64,000 bases of DNA from Eleusine coracana subsp. coracana (Eukaryota; Streptophyta; Magnoliopsida; Poales; Poaceae), in the NCBI GenBank assembly GCA_032690845.1, contig CM064427.1, positions 15,759,501-15,823,500 of the forward strand, in the 5' to 3' direction. Position numbers and translations under genes: made by a program. Below are positions 22,801 through 32,658 of this stretch, piece after piece. Numbering within the stretch: position 1 is the stretch's first letter; each line of letters begins with the position of its first letter. Below the pieces are notes generated by a model. The model made no database searches. It was given only the letters and a program-made list of their open reading frames with translations, and had not been told where the DNA came from.

Positions 22801-24224
22801 GCGTTGACTTCCATTTTGGTAAGGAGGCGCATGGAGGTGGATTGATGGGTCATTTTGGTGCTAAGAAGACAGAGGATATTTTGGCCACACACTTCTTTTG
22901 GCCAAGGATGAGGAAAGATGTTGAGCGTTTTGTTGCTCGCTGCACTACATGTCAAAAAGCTAAGTCTCGATTGAATCCACATGGTTTATACATGCCACTT
23001 CCTGTTCCTTCTATTCCTTGGGTGGATATTTCTATGGACTTTATTTTAGGACTGCCTAGGACTAAGAGGGGGAGCGATAGCATTTTTGTTGTTGTGGATC
23101 GTTTTTCCAAGATGGCACACTTTATACCATGTCATAAAACTGATGATGCTAGTTACATTGTTGATCTTTTTTTCAAAGAAATTGTACGTTTGCATGGTAT
23201 GCCTTCTACTATTGTTTCAGATCGTGATGCAAAATTCTTGAGTCATTTTTGGCGCACGCTTTGGAATAAGTTGGGTACAAAGTTGTTATTTTCTACAACT
23301 TGTCATCCACAAACTGATGGACAAACTGAGGTTGTGAACCGCACTTTGAGTACTATGTTGCGAGCTATTTTGAAGAAAAATTTGAAGCAATGGGAAGAAT
23401 GCTTACCTCATGTTGAGTTTGCTTATAATCGGGCAACACATTCTACTACCAAGGTAAGTCCATTCAAGGTAGTGTATGGTTTTGATCCCCGTACTCCACT
23501 TGATATACTTCCTCTACCTATTAATGAGAGAGTTCATGTTGATGCTAAGGAGCGTGCTGAATTTATTTTGCAAATGCATGAGACCACTAGACTTAGCATT
23601 GAAAAGATGAATGAAAAGTATAAAATTGCTGGCAGTAAGGGTAGAAAGGAAGTAAAGCTTGATGTAGGAGATTTAGTGTGGTTACACTTAAGGAAGGATA
23701 GATTTCCAGAATTGAGAAAGTCTAAACTAATGCCTAGAGCTGATGGTCCATTCAAAATAATAGAGAAGATTAATGATAATGCATACAAACTTGAGTTGCC
23801 TCCCGAGTTCGGGGTTAGTCCTACTTTTAACATTTCAGATTTGAAACCATACTTGGGAGAAGAGGATGAGCTCGAGTCGAGGACGACTCCACTTCAAGAG
23901 GGGGAGGATGATGAGGACATCACTCCTATGGATTCATACAACACTCCTCCAAATCTGGACTTGCAAGATCCAATGACTAGAGCTCGTGCACGACGACTAA
24001 ATTTAGAGGTGAGCTCGTTCCTACGTTCTTCGCTATATGTTACTTTTGAGAATGGTTTGCTACCTAATGATTATTTTATGATTAGAAACCATGGAGAAGA
24101 CCAGGAGATGATGGGAGAAGGAGTTGGGAACGTGGAGGACCAGCAAGGGCTTGGAAGCCAAAGTGGAGGCCCAATCAAAACCGACTTCGAGTCTGTTTTG
24201 GGGCCCAGGACCAGTCTGTACTAA
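19830..24224 (+). pseudogene. CRM-like gag-pol, single frame with two stops and RNase H deleted
   Basis: The start chosen is ATG 19830 (MSGSAGEGASPSK). Gag capsid homology lies near 20290-20760. The zinc knuckle at 21019-21060 is CHRCHGLGHVQKDY: the last Cys is replaced by Tyr. Protease follows (VIIDGGSCNNL, about 21300). Reverse transcriptase covers about 21930-22640 and keeps FTKIDLRSGYHQ, but TAA at 22473-22475 falls immediately before FDD of the catalytic box; TGA at 21420-21422 is the other stop. All parts share one frame. At about 22824 the frame jumps from the RT connection region straight to the integrase zinc finger (HGGGLMGHFG), so RNase H is missing. Integrase D, D and E residues are present (MDFILG, SDRDAKF, GQTEVVNR). 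The C-terminus runs into the 3' LTR. Confidence 0.88.
23892..23908 (+). other. Polypurine tract of the plus-strand CRM-like element
   Basis: CTTCAAGAGGGGGAGGA abuts the LTR start TGATGAGG at 23909. It lies within the pol frame. Confidence 0.8.
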
Positions 24225-24790
24225 AACAGTCGCCCAGGACGCATACGGACTCGGATTTGGACGTTCTACATATGCACGGAAAGATAAGGAGAAGAACTTT
24301 CCAATGCCGCTGGCTTCATGTCAAAATTCATCCGGAGTCATCAGAAATCGTCAAAACAAGACAGAGTACAGAATCTGTGTCGATGCTGCGTCGCCTATTT
24401 TTGGCCTTTGGGCTTTGCATGACCCTAGGGTCTTTATATACAGCCGCCACCGCACCATTAGGGTTTGGGTTTTGCTTAGATCAATTCTGTTCATAAACAG
24501 TTTCGCTGTTCATCGGTTTGTGAGACCCCAACTTCGAGAGTTTAATCATACATCTGCAATTGTGTTGCATTCTTCGTTGTTCTTGCTTGTGTTCTTGATT
24601 CACAGGCAGGGATTAGCCTTCTCGGTGAGGTCAATCGTCTTTTGGACAGTTGATAACCAGAGGAGACGTCGTGCTGCGATTGCGGGGTTTAGAACGTGCT
24701 GTTCTGAAGCCGGATCGATTTGTGTGTCGCCTCCGACCAAATCAACTTACCAAGAACCTTTCGGAAGATCGGGAACCCTTGTTCACATCA
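23909..24790 (+). repeat. 3' LTR of the plus-strand CRM-like element
   Basis: 882 bp. Differs from the 5' LTR by scattered substitutions and a 42-bp deletion. The first about 316 bp are the C-terminal coding part of pol. Confidence 0.88.
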
Positions 24791-25987
24791 GTATGGCCTG
24801 CCGCCCGGTGGACCGACTTCGGCCAACTGACCCTTCTTCACCTATAAGTAACCCCCTGCCCATTGCCACCTATAAATAGAGGGGGAATTCGGCAGAAAAG
24901 AAGAATCATCGAAGAAACACATCAAGGAGTCCATTTTCCACTACTTGTGCTACTTAGTAGAGTAGGTTAGTTAGATGGGAGTTAGAGTCTAGTCAAGAGC
25001 ATCGCTCGGGATTCCAGAATTGTCTCGGAGTCTTGGTATGAGCTCTCTTGTATCTTTTCTCTTCATGTAAGACTTATCCTTTATCAATATAAATATCTTT
25101 TCTTCTATATATTGTCAAGTATTTATTTATTTTAATTTAGTCAATTCCCTCAATTAACAATTATCAGGAAAAACATTGTTGCGTAGTTTACGGGTTTCCT
25201 GGCTAGGATTTAATTAAGTTTAGTTCTTTCCGAACTTAGACTTAGTTATCTCCCAGCTATTCTTCCGCTAGGCCAATGGAAGAATATCTAGCTAAAGCGT
25301 AGGCATGTGCCTAAGTTAACGCAAGCTGGATTTGCATTCGTCCCCATGGGCTGTGTGGTAGGCAGCAGGTAGTGCCAGCCCTGTCCATCCCTTTAGTAAT
25401 CCACCACATACAAGAAGTCTTAAGCAGGGTTGTCTAGCGATACCGTCATCACTAGTACACAGGTTAGTTACCGACCCATATTAGTGAAACATTTTCGTGC
25501 CCCGAAGTGAGCTAACAGGTGAAAGACTTGAGGCTGTACCAAGAAATTGGTGTAAGCACTCAACCCGAGTAACTAGGATTTGACGCTTGACTTAGATATA
25601 TTAGGAAGATATATTTTTAGGAATCTTAGACTTAGACTCGCTGTCCTCCCGACTAGCTTAACCGATCTCTTTATTTATCTTAGTGTGGATTTCTTCTGTG
25701 TTGCTACCCTTACCATTATTATTGAACATCCTTAGCCCCGTCTTTTGTCAGTTGGTAAAACTCTTGTAGTTATGTCTTTGTTGAACCAAGATAATCTTAC
25801 GCCAAGCTTCCCTGAGGAAAATAAATACGATACCTTGGAATACTCCCAGGTGAAATGCTACAATGGTGTTTGGTGCGCTTGCGGATTAATTCACTTTATT
25901 CTTAAAGCATAACAAACGCCAACAATCATTTCTGGCACCATACCAGAAATAGCGATATTCTTGATGCGATGTTAAGAAGTGTCAACA
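24791..25987 (+). repeat. 3' LTR of the Athila-type element, right part
   Basis: Resumes after the CRM-like insertion (24791-24795 is the duplicated target) and ends GTGTCAACA at 25987. TATAAATA at 24871-24878, preceded by a CCTATAAGTA, is the likely LTR promoter. An A/T-rich polyadenylation-like stretch lies at about 25075-25140. Confidence 0.82.
24871..24878 (+). promoter_or_regulatory. TATA box of the Athila-type LTR
   Basis: TATAAATA followed by GAGGGGGAATTC is a typical strong plant TATA context. It sits about 80 bp downstream of the nested insertion. Confidence 0.55.
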
Positions 25988-27384
25988 GACTTTTCGTCTT
26001 TGGTCTTTTGCCTTGCATGAAACCTAGGTTTGCTTGCCAATGCTCAGCTTGGTGATCTTACCTATGAAAGTAATAGGCGAACAACTCTTTATAGTCGGAC
26101 AAACTCTAAAGCAAGGACCCGACGGCTCTTTGTTTTATTTCTTTCTCGGTTATGCAAATGAGATCCAGTTACCTAACCCGGACCTTCATTTGTATAACTA
26201 TGATGAACTAACCTTTCCTCTGCTTACGAATGCTAGTGCATGCAGGAACAGTGCTTCTGGGCCTGTTACTAGGAACATGTCATGGAGGAATGAGCCACCT
26301 CCTCTGACAGGCCAGCACTGGGGAGGACCTAGCACAAGAACTTGGGACAATGCTCTGCAAGGCATGTCCTGGGGCGCCAGTGAGTGGGTCACCTCCGGTA
26401 TCTCAAACTCAAGTGGCCTGCCTCCACCCTTCATTCCACACCACTCATGGAGTAGCTCACGGAGAGTAACGGACGACATCATAGGCCAAATTGACAACAT
26501 GTCCCTTTGTGTTGACCAACTGGACCAAACTCTCAACACTCATATCCAGCAGGAAACTGAGTGGAGAGACAATGTCCAAGGTCAACTCTCGAGAATTGAA
26601 GATGGAGTTGCTTGGGGTAACTCCCAAATGAACTCTTACTTTCATTCTCAAGGCTACTTTGGTGGAGGACCGCCGCCATTCGAGTGAGCAACGAGCAAGC
26701 TTGGGGGGAGTTCCTCCCCCAATGTGAAGGTAACTTGTATCATTTCCCTTTTCAATCACCACATGCATGATAAAAACTAAAAACATATGATTTCAGGTAT
26801 GCCACATTTATCCTTACCATGAGCTCCACATATCAGCTTTATAGAGATAGGATTTTGTGGCATTAGCAGCCGGGTGAGGAATATAAACACTTTGTGCGAT
26901 CCAAGTGAATCATTTGAGAAACTTAGATTTGTCATAATAAATTAAACTCCCGGGCTAAAGTCGATCAAATAGAGTAGGTGAAATAGAAGACCTACAACCA
27001 TTCTATCTTCCAACAACCCAAGGTTGGGTGAAGTTACAATGTCCCACAGGTAAAGTAAGGGTAAAATGCTTGTGCAAACTTATTCAATTCTAGGAATATT
27101 GTCTTAGTTGTGCACTCAAACATATGTGAAGAATAGAGGCATTGTAGCAACTCCATGGGCGAACTATAAATGACAGCCATTGGAGTAATCCAATGGTGGA
27201 ATGCTACAACGGTATGATCCGTCTACTTGCGGATTTATCTATAACAATGAATTATACCCCAACACTCCTTCCACTGTTACTAAGTCTAGTAATATTCTTG
27301 GTGCGATGTTGGATTTGCTATAAGCATATATGGCGCCGTTACCAGGGATAGTAACATTCTTAGTACAATGTTAAGGAGTGTCAA
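25988..27384 (+). mobile_element. Remnant of a second Athila-type element
   Basis: The 3' part of an additional ORF is followed by a polypurine-like GCTTGGGGGGAG at about 26699 and, at about 27185-27384, a diverged LTR end with GCTACAACGG, CTTGCGGATT and TGTCAACA in the same order as in 25855-25987. No gag or pol is seen. The left end is directly joined to the first element's LTR. Confidence 0.6.
26034..26687 (+). pseudogene. Additional-ORF remnant of the second Athila-type element
   Basis: Open frame of 217 codons. The middle block GYANEIQLPNPDLHLYNYDE looks like conserved protein sequence. The C-terminal half (DQLDQTLNTHIQQETEWRDN, then QLSRIEDGV) parallels the end of 15225-15629 in position and composition: Gly/Pro/Ser-rich, then a short coiled coil, then the stop just before a polypurine tract. 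The first residues may be out of the original frame. Function is unknown. Confidence 0.5.
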
Positions 27385-27763
27385 CAATCTTGTGATCCGT
27401 GATTGGTTGGAGTTGAGGCCGTGTAGAGCCTGAAACGAACTTATTCCACATCCTTGTAAATCCATGAACCATATCAATACAGTCTCTAGATTCCACAAGT
27501 GTTACCAACATTGACCCAATCTTAACATATGACTTTGTTTCTCTTTTCTTTTCCTTCTTTATATGAGCCGTAATGAAAACCTTGGATGGCATATCATGAC
27601 TAGATGTTAGTGCATCACTTTGTCTTTTGTCATTCACAACATTTGAGAAAGATCCAAACTGAATGTTAAAATGTGTCAAGACATCATGTTCTGATAATAT
27701 GTGTGGAATCTGACTTGTTTTCAGAATACATAGTTGTAATGACTCGATGACCGATGGGCTCAT
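27371..27763 (-). pseudogene. Unrecognised 130-codon frame
   Basis: The frame opens with MSPSVIESLQLCILKTSQIP and contains a Lys-rich segment (HIKKEKKRETKSY). I do not recognise a family. It may be an exon or fragment of an unrelated transposon, since it lies between an LTR end and a LINE remnant. It could also be chance. Confidence 0.2.
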
Positions 27764-27889
27764 CAGAATAAACCATTAATCATTGACTAGTGGTTTGCAT
27801 ATTCAGAAGGCAATTCTGCACTCACTCAGAGAGGTCAGCCTTGAGATCCTATCTCCACAACCTGATGAGAATTCCTTTGATGCTTAGTG

Positions 27890-28153
27890 GGAAAATTGAA
27901 TGCCACAACAACTGATTTGGCGTGGGAGGGGATTAACACACTCATAATTCTTGGCGCTTGGATCATTTGGAACCACCAGAACATACGTGTTTTTTATGGT
28001 AGTCACCAAGTCTTGTCAACGCTCTGATAGTAATGGGGGAGGAGCGCATGTTATGGACCATGGCGGGAGCACGAGGGTTATCCCTCTGCTCCTCCATGAG
28101 GTTTAGCGATGTCTGTGTGGCCCAACTATTTTCAGATGCGCACAATGTTTTAG
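27890..28153 (+). pseudogene. LINE ORF2 C-terminal remnant
   Basis: Translating 27920-28026 gives TDLAWEGINTLIILGAWIIW followed by NHQNIRVF, which matches the end of plant LINE ORF2 proteins (GxWxIWxxRNxxVF-type motif after the zinc-finger RVT region). After a stop or shift, 28035-28140 gives LWTMAGARGLSLC, again typical of the LINE C-terminus. The rest of the LINE is absent. The remnant is interrupted at 28154 by a MULE-type MITE and continues briefly from 28966. Confidence 0.6.
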
Positions 28154-28956
28154 GGAAGAAGTTTTTAGCCTCCCTCAACTATTGAAGAAGTCTGGTTTTT
28201 CTCCCTCAATTATAAAATTAGGTATTCGTGCCCCTCAAACTGTCAAATGCATTTGTTTTTCCTCTTATAGCTGTTTTTGACAGTGGCGCACATGTGGCAG
28301 TGAGAGACACAGTTTTAATACCATGTCATTATTTTTTTAATTCAAAATTCAAAAATATACACTCATGATTTCAAAAATCATAAAACATTTTTTAATATTA
28401 GTATGTTAAAGATTTTTCCATCCTTAAAGTATAATTATGGATTATCACACATTTAACTATAAAACCTTTGATATTTACACTATAGAAGTATTTTATATGA
28501 ATCAAAAGAATCATGTTTAAGCTATGAATGGTATTGCATTTGAATTAACTAGATTTGACAATGAAAAACTTCAAATAAACTAATATGAAAAAATCAAATA
28601 AATCACAATATAATAATATCATACTGGATAAATTTTAATTTAAATATGAGACCATATCCATATATATTTCAAAAATAAATTTCTTTTGTCCGTAGACTAA
28701 CCTTGAAATATGAAAAATCTGTTGATTTTTAGACCTCCAAAATGTTTTTTATTAATATAAAAAAGATGATGTGGAATTAAAATTTGTCTCTCGCTCCCAC
28801 ATGTGTGGCACGTGGACAAAACCACCATCGAAAACAGCTATAGGAGTAAAAACCAACGGTTTTGACAGTTCGAGCAGTACGAATATCCGGTTTTGTAATT
28901 GAGGGAGGAAAACCAGACCTCTACAATAGTTGAGAGAGGTTAAAAGGACTTCTTCC
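28154..28956. mobile_element. MULE-type MITE with long terminal inverted repeats
   Basis: Ends GGAAGAAG...CTTCTTCC. Inverted repeats extend about 100 bp or more (CTCAACTATTG, CTCCCTCAATTA and TTGACAG blocks on both arms). The 9-bp flanks ATGTTTTAG (28145-28153) and ATGTTTTAA (28957-28965) differ at one base, a Mutator-type target duplication. The interior is AT-rich with no coding capacity. Confidence 0.85.
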
Positions 28957-29066
28957 ATGTTTTAAAGGTCTCGCCGGTCCATCGCCATCAGCCCGCGTGA
29001 TGAAATATGTTTCAACTGTTTTACAAAAAAATATTTTTATAAAATTGTTGAATATCATATGTAAAA

Positions 29067-29687
29067 GGGATTTTTGTCTACAAGACACTAAAATAATGTG
29101 TATTTATCTATAGGACACCGTATTGACTGACTTTGTCTCATAGACACTGTGAAAAAATATATTTGTCTATACAAAACCACGCCAAATAAAAAGTCATTTT
29201 GATCGTAAAAAGGTTGAATTGTTCCTACCTTATCTTCTTCGTCCTCGCATGTTCTTCCTCCTCATCAATGGGGATCCACGTCCACTCCTCGATGAGAACC
29301 CGACGTGTTGCACCATTGCCGGAAGCTCCTCCCACCTCATGTCACCCCACACCTCGTTCACTATAGGGTCTGTGACGACCTTGGCACGGATGTGGGGACA
29401 CCTGACGGCAGCGTCCTAGTCATGGAACGTGGCGAGAAGGGAGGTGAAGCCGGTGGGGTCGTGGGAGCCGAGGACAAACCGCAAGAAACAATGGTGGAGT
29501 AGATAAGCTAAGGGCATTTGTGTTATTTACAACATATTGTCTCTTCTTATAAAAAATGATTAAAATAATGAGAGTGGTGTCCTCTAGACAAAATCTTATT
29601 TTCACAATGTCCAAGAGACAAAATCAGGTCGTGCGGTGTCTTAGAAATAAATACACATTTTCTGAGTGTCTCGTAGACAAAAATCAC
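29067..29687. mobile_element. Small MULE with GC-rich interior (Pack-MULE candidate)
   Basis: Inverted ends share TGATTTTTGTCTAC and further GAGACAC / AATGTGTATTTAT blocks for roughly 100 bp. Flanks TATGTAAAA (29058-29066) and TATTTAAAA (29688-29696) form a 9-bp duplication with one mismatch. The middle (about 29225-29510) is GC-rich, in contrast to the AT-rich arms, and is open on both strands for 60-70 codons. This fits capture of a gene fragment, but I do not recognise the donor. Confidence 0.75.
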
Positions 29688-29697
29688 TATTTAAAAT

Positions 29698-30040
29698 ATT
29701 AAATTAGTATAAATGAAAAAATAATATAACATATTGAAAAAGATGGTGAAACAATCATTTTAACTTTTTTAGGATAAATATACATATTTAATTTTATTTG
29801 ATAGAATGAATTCCAACAACATGGTAATTTAAAAGGGTTAAAATTGAAACATGTTTAATATTTTGATTTTACTCTCAATTATCTAAAACTCGGGCAGCAT
29901 CTCAAAATGTTCTACGGAATCGGATGCCCTACTTGTATGAATTGTCTTCCAGAAACCATTTACGCCACGCGCGGGACTCTGTAATCTGTATGTGTTTGGA
30001 TCACACGTGCTACACATTTCATTCTTGTGCTACATCTTTT
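29698..30040. other. AT-rich spacer
   Basis: No feature recognised. It may include the decayed left end of the Harbinger element, but no TAA-flanked inverted repeat was found. Confidence 0.4.
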
Positions 30041-30045
30041 TGTGT

Positions 30046-30800
30046 GTCGCATTGGACCCGCATTGCAGAAGATTTCATGATAAGAAAATATTCAACTCTT
30101 ATAGGACTGTCGGCTCTCTAGATTGTATGAAGTTCCAGGGTTGCTATGAAGAAGTAGAGTGTCGCCGTCCAAGTGGTGTTCCTTGTACTATGTCTTATTG
30201 GAATGCTACAATGTCTTGTCGTTGTTGCAATGCTCTTTATTGTTGCAGATCATAGAGGCTCAAGCTATATGTGCAAAGGATATTCCGAAGAAAAAGTCAT
30301 GTAAATTTGTTCATTGTTGGCTAAAGGTGAGGCATTGTGAAAAATTCGCATCCTTATAAATAGAGCGACTTGGAGATTGGAAACCATCCTCAACAAATGG
30401 AGAAGAAGAAGGACATGGAAAACAGGACCCTTCCATGCCTCCTGCAAAGAGAGATCACCCTCCAGGTTGGAAGCAATCCAAGAAAAAGTAGAAGAGGCGT
30501 ACAAATGAAGGAGATGATGAATACATGGAGAAGATGATTAATTTGCTTAAAGTGAAAGCCGAGCAATCTGACAAAAGGTGAATGCAAGCAACAGTCTTGA
30601 GGAGAGGAGACTACAAATCGAGGAGCAAAGATTGGCTTGGGAGCTGGAGCAAAAGATAATGTTTTATGATGTGTCCACGCTGGATGAGCATCAGAAGGCA
30701 TATGTCCTAGCAATGAGAGCAGAAATAGCAAATGCTATGGTGGTTTCACTCAACTCACGGACTGAAGCGAGCATGGAAGTGGAGGGGGTGATTGTAGTTC
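30046..30800 (+). pseudogene. PIF/Harbinger ORF1 (SANT/Myb-like accessory protein), decayed
   Basis: Segments in order match Harbinger ORF1 proteins of grasses: TRIAEDFHDKKIF, CMKFQGCYEEVE and PSGVP (about 30052-30180); a probable intron ending TGTTGCAG near 30249; IIEAQAICAKDIPKKKSCKF and HCWLKVRHCEKF (to about 30350); a Lys-rich PPGWKQSKKK-like block with stops; and MFYDVSTLDEHQKAYVLAMR near the end (about 30660-30720). ORF1 proteins bind element ends and assist the transposase. Multiple stops and a frameshift near 30580 make it inactive. It is oriented towards the transposase gene. Confidence 0.7.
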
Positions 30801-30849
30801 TATTTGAGATTTATATGAGATTGTCATGAGATTATAATTTATATGAGAT

Positions 30850-31030
30850 TGTCATGAGATTGAATAAAATACATGGTTCCAAATACATTGAAAATTTGTC
30901 ATGAGATTGAATAAAGTACATGGTTCCAAATAGATTGTAAATTTGCCATGAGATTGAATAAAGTACATGGTTCCAAATACACTGTAAATTTGTCATGAGA
31001 TTCAATATGTACATGGTTCCAAATTTATTA
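30850..31030. repeat. 47-bp tandem repeats between the convergent Harbinger ORFs
   Basis: TGTCATGAGATT (or TGCC...) recurs at 30850, 30897, 30944 and 30991; each unit also has ACATGGTTCCAAAT. A second short duplication of period 40 follows (TTACACTGCATTTATTTGAA at 31028 and 31068). Confidence 0.88.
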
Positions 31031-31198
31031 CACTGCATTTATTTGAATAAATAATATTTCAAATACATTACACTGCATTTATTTGAATAAATTACATGAT
31101 TCACAAATCCTTATAAATAACTAGCTGGAGCTATGAATAGATCACAGGTGCTCGACAAGATCGTCACGAAGTTGTTCATGCGATGACTTGTCCTTGAT

Positions 31199-32410
31199 CT
31201 AGTCATGTATCTTGAGGAAATCCTCGAGCACAAGTGGATTCTGATGTTCATAATCCTCAGGTTTCAACAATTCGATACCGCCCACTTGATGGTACTTGGC
31301 AGATAGTTTATTGCCTCTTTCATCCACGACAATCATGTTGTGCATGACTATGCAAGCCTGCATAATGTACCAAAGCATATCCTTCCTCCAACATCTCGCA
31401 GGACCCCGCACCATGGGAAATCTAGCTTGGAGTACCCCAAATGCTCTTTCGAAATCTTTTCTGGCTGAGTCTTGTGCTATTGTGAAAAGAACTTTCTTGT
31501 TTTCTTGTGGATTCCTGAAGTACTTGACAAATGTTGCCCAAGATGGATAGATTCCATCCGTAAGATAGTATCCATAGTGTACTTGCTGCCATTCATCATG
31601 TATTCCACAGGAGGATCTGTTCTAGAAGTGAGCCTATGGAACAATGGAGACCTTCGCAAGACATTGAGATCATTAAGTGAAGCAGAAAAACCAAAGAATG
31701 TGTGCCAAATCCATAAGTCTTTAGATGCAACAGCCTCAAGAATCATGGTTTGGCCATTAAAATGGTCAAGGTTCTCCAAGCAGTGGGACAATTCTTCCAC
31801 TTCCAATACATACAGTCAACAAAACCAGGCATTTCGGGGCATCCTCTAGCACTATTGATAGCCATCAGTGGGGTGTGTCTTCAGCATTGGTGGATCTTAG
31901 GTACTGTTCACCAAAGATTTAAACAACAACCACAAAAAAAATGGTCCAAAGCTTCCAATGTAGTGCTCTCTGCCATCCTGACGTCGTCCTCAAGAAAATC
32001 TGCAGAGACACCACAGGCTAGCATACGGAAGGCAACAACTACATTCTACAGGGCAGAAGCGCCAAGAACACCAACAGCATTGGGCCGCTGCTGGAAGTAG
32101 TCATCATGAGCCTCCACAGCATTCACAATGTGCATGAAGAGGGACTATGACATCCGAAATCTTCTTCTAAAATGTTTCTCATTGTACACACTTTGATCGG
32201 AGAAATAGTCTCGACAGAGCTGAGTATGACCTCCAGAAATAAGCCTCAGTATGTTCTGGCATCCTGGCAACTATCCACGGAACTTTTTCTTGCTTCTCTT
32301 TCTCTTCATGTCCATCAGAACACCAGTAACACTGCATACAACATCATCCCCAGATTCCTCCTCTTCCTCTCAAAATCGTTGAACAATGCCAATTTGAAAT
32401 TGTGCCATCT
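31199..32410 (-). pseudogene. PIF/Harbinger transposase pseudogene
   Basis: Read on the minus strand: an acidic start (EEEEESGDDVV) near 32370; FFSDQSVYN and RRRFRMS near 32180; NAVGVLGASAL, AFRMLACGVSADFLEDDVRM and ESTTLEAL (32080-31950); then the DDE nuclease region with ASKDLWIWHTFFGF, NDLNVLRRSPLF and YTMDTILRM (31740-31540); and the C-terminal block VRGPARCWRKDMLWYIMQAC, then MHNMIVVDER (31414-31310). These are diagnostic for PIF/Harbinger transposases. Several stops and frameshifts are present. It ends convergent to ORF1, the usual arrangement. Confidence 0.85.
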
Positions 32411-32658
32411 ACAGTCCAAACAAGAAACAACAATGTGAGTTGTCATTCTGAATTTTTGCAAATTCAAAAATTCTTAGTCCTCGAAGACAATTCAATGGGA
32501 ATTCAAAATTACAGGAGATGGTCCATATGATAGGTATTTCCTTGTGTTTGATCACAACTAAAACAATCTTGAATCTTAAAATTACCATTTCTAATAAGTA
32601 CATCTATGATTATATAACAAAATCAAAAAAAGAGATTCAGGTTCAATATATCGGTGAC

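Larger units (their letters stand above)
17679..24790 (+). mobile_element. CRM-like Ty3/gypsy element nested in the Athila-type 3' LTR
   Basis: The 7.1-kb element has a 924-bp 5' LTR (17679-18602) and an 882-bp 3' LTR (23909-24790), both TGATGAGG...CACATCA. Flanking 5-mers are GCATG (17674-17678) and GTATG (24791-24795), a target duplication with one mismatch. The PBS is initiator tRNA-Met type and the polypurine tract abuts the 3' LTR. One reading frame covers gag to integrase and continues into the 3' LTR, as in CRM elements. The pol tail carries MTRARARRLNLEVSSFL, resembling the tail motif of CRM-clade integrases. Two in-frame stops and loss of RNase H make it non-functional. Whether it marks a centromere cannot be judged from this window. 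Confidence 0.88.
10531..25987 (+). mobile_element. Non-autonomous Athila-type Ty3/gypsy element, split by a nested element
   Basis: The parts are a 364-bp 5' LTR fragment (10531-10894), a tRNA-Asp type PBS, gag-protease, tandem repeats, an additional ORF, a polypurine tract and a 3' LTR of about 1.88 kb (16991-17678 plus 24796-25987). The 3' LTR begins TGTTG and ends CAACA. The 5' LTR fragment and the last 364 bp of the 3' LTR (25624-25987) match in length and sequence. The PBS and the gag with FELKPALINM-like and TWDKCSNAFLARFFP motifs are Athila hallmarks. No reverse transcriptase, RNase H or integrase is present, so the element depended on a partner. The 5' LTR is cut off at the miniature element. 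Confidence 0.82.

Noticed and set aside
30850..31100. Regular 47-bp repeats as a CRISPR-like array
   Set aside because: Units are direct tandem copies without unique spacers, in plant transposon DNA.
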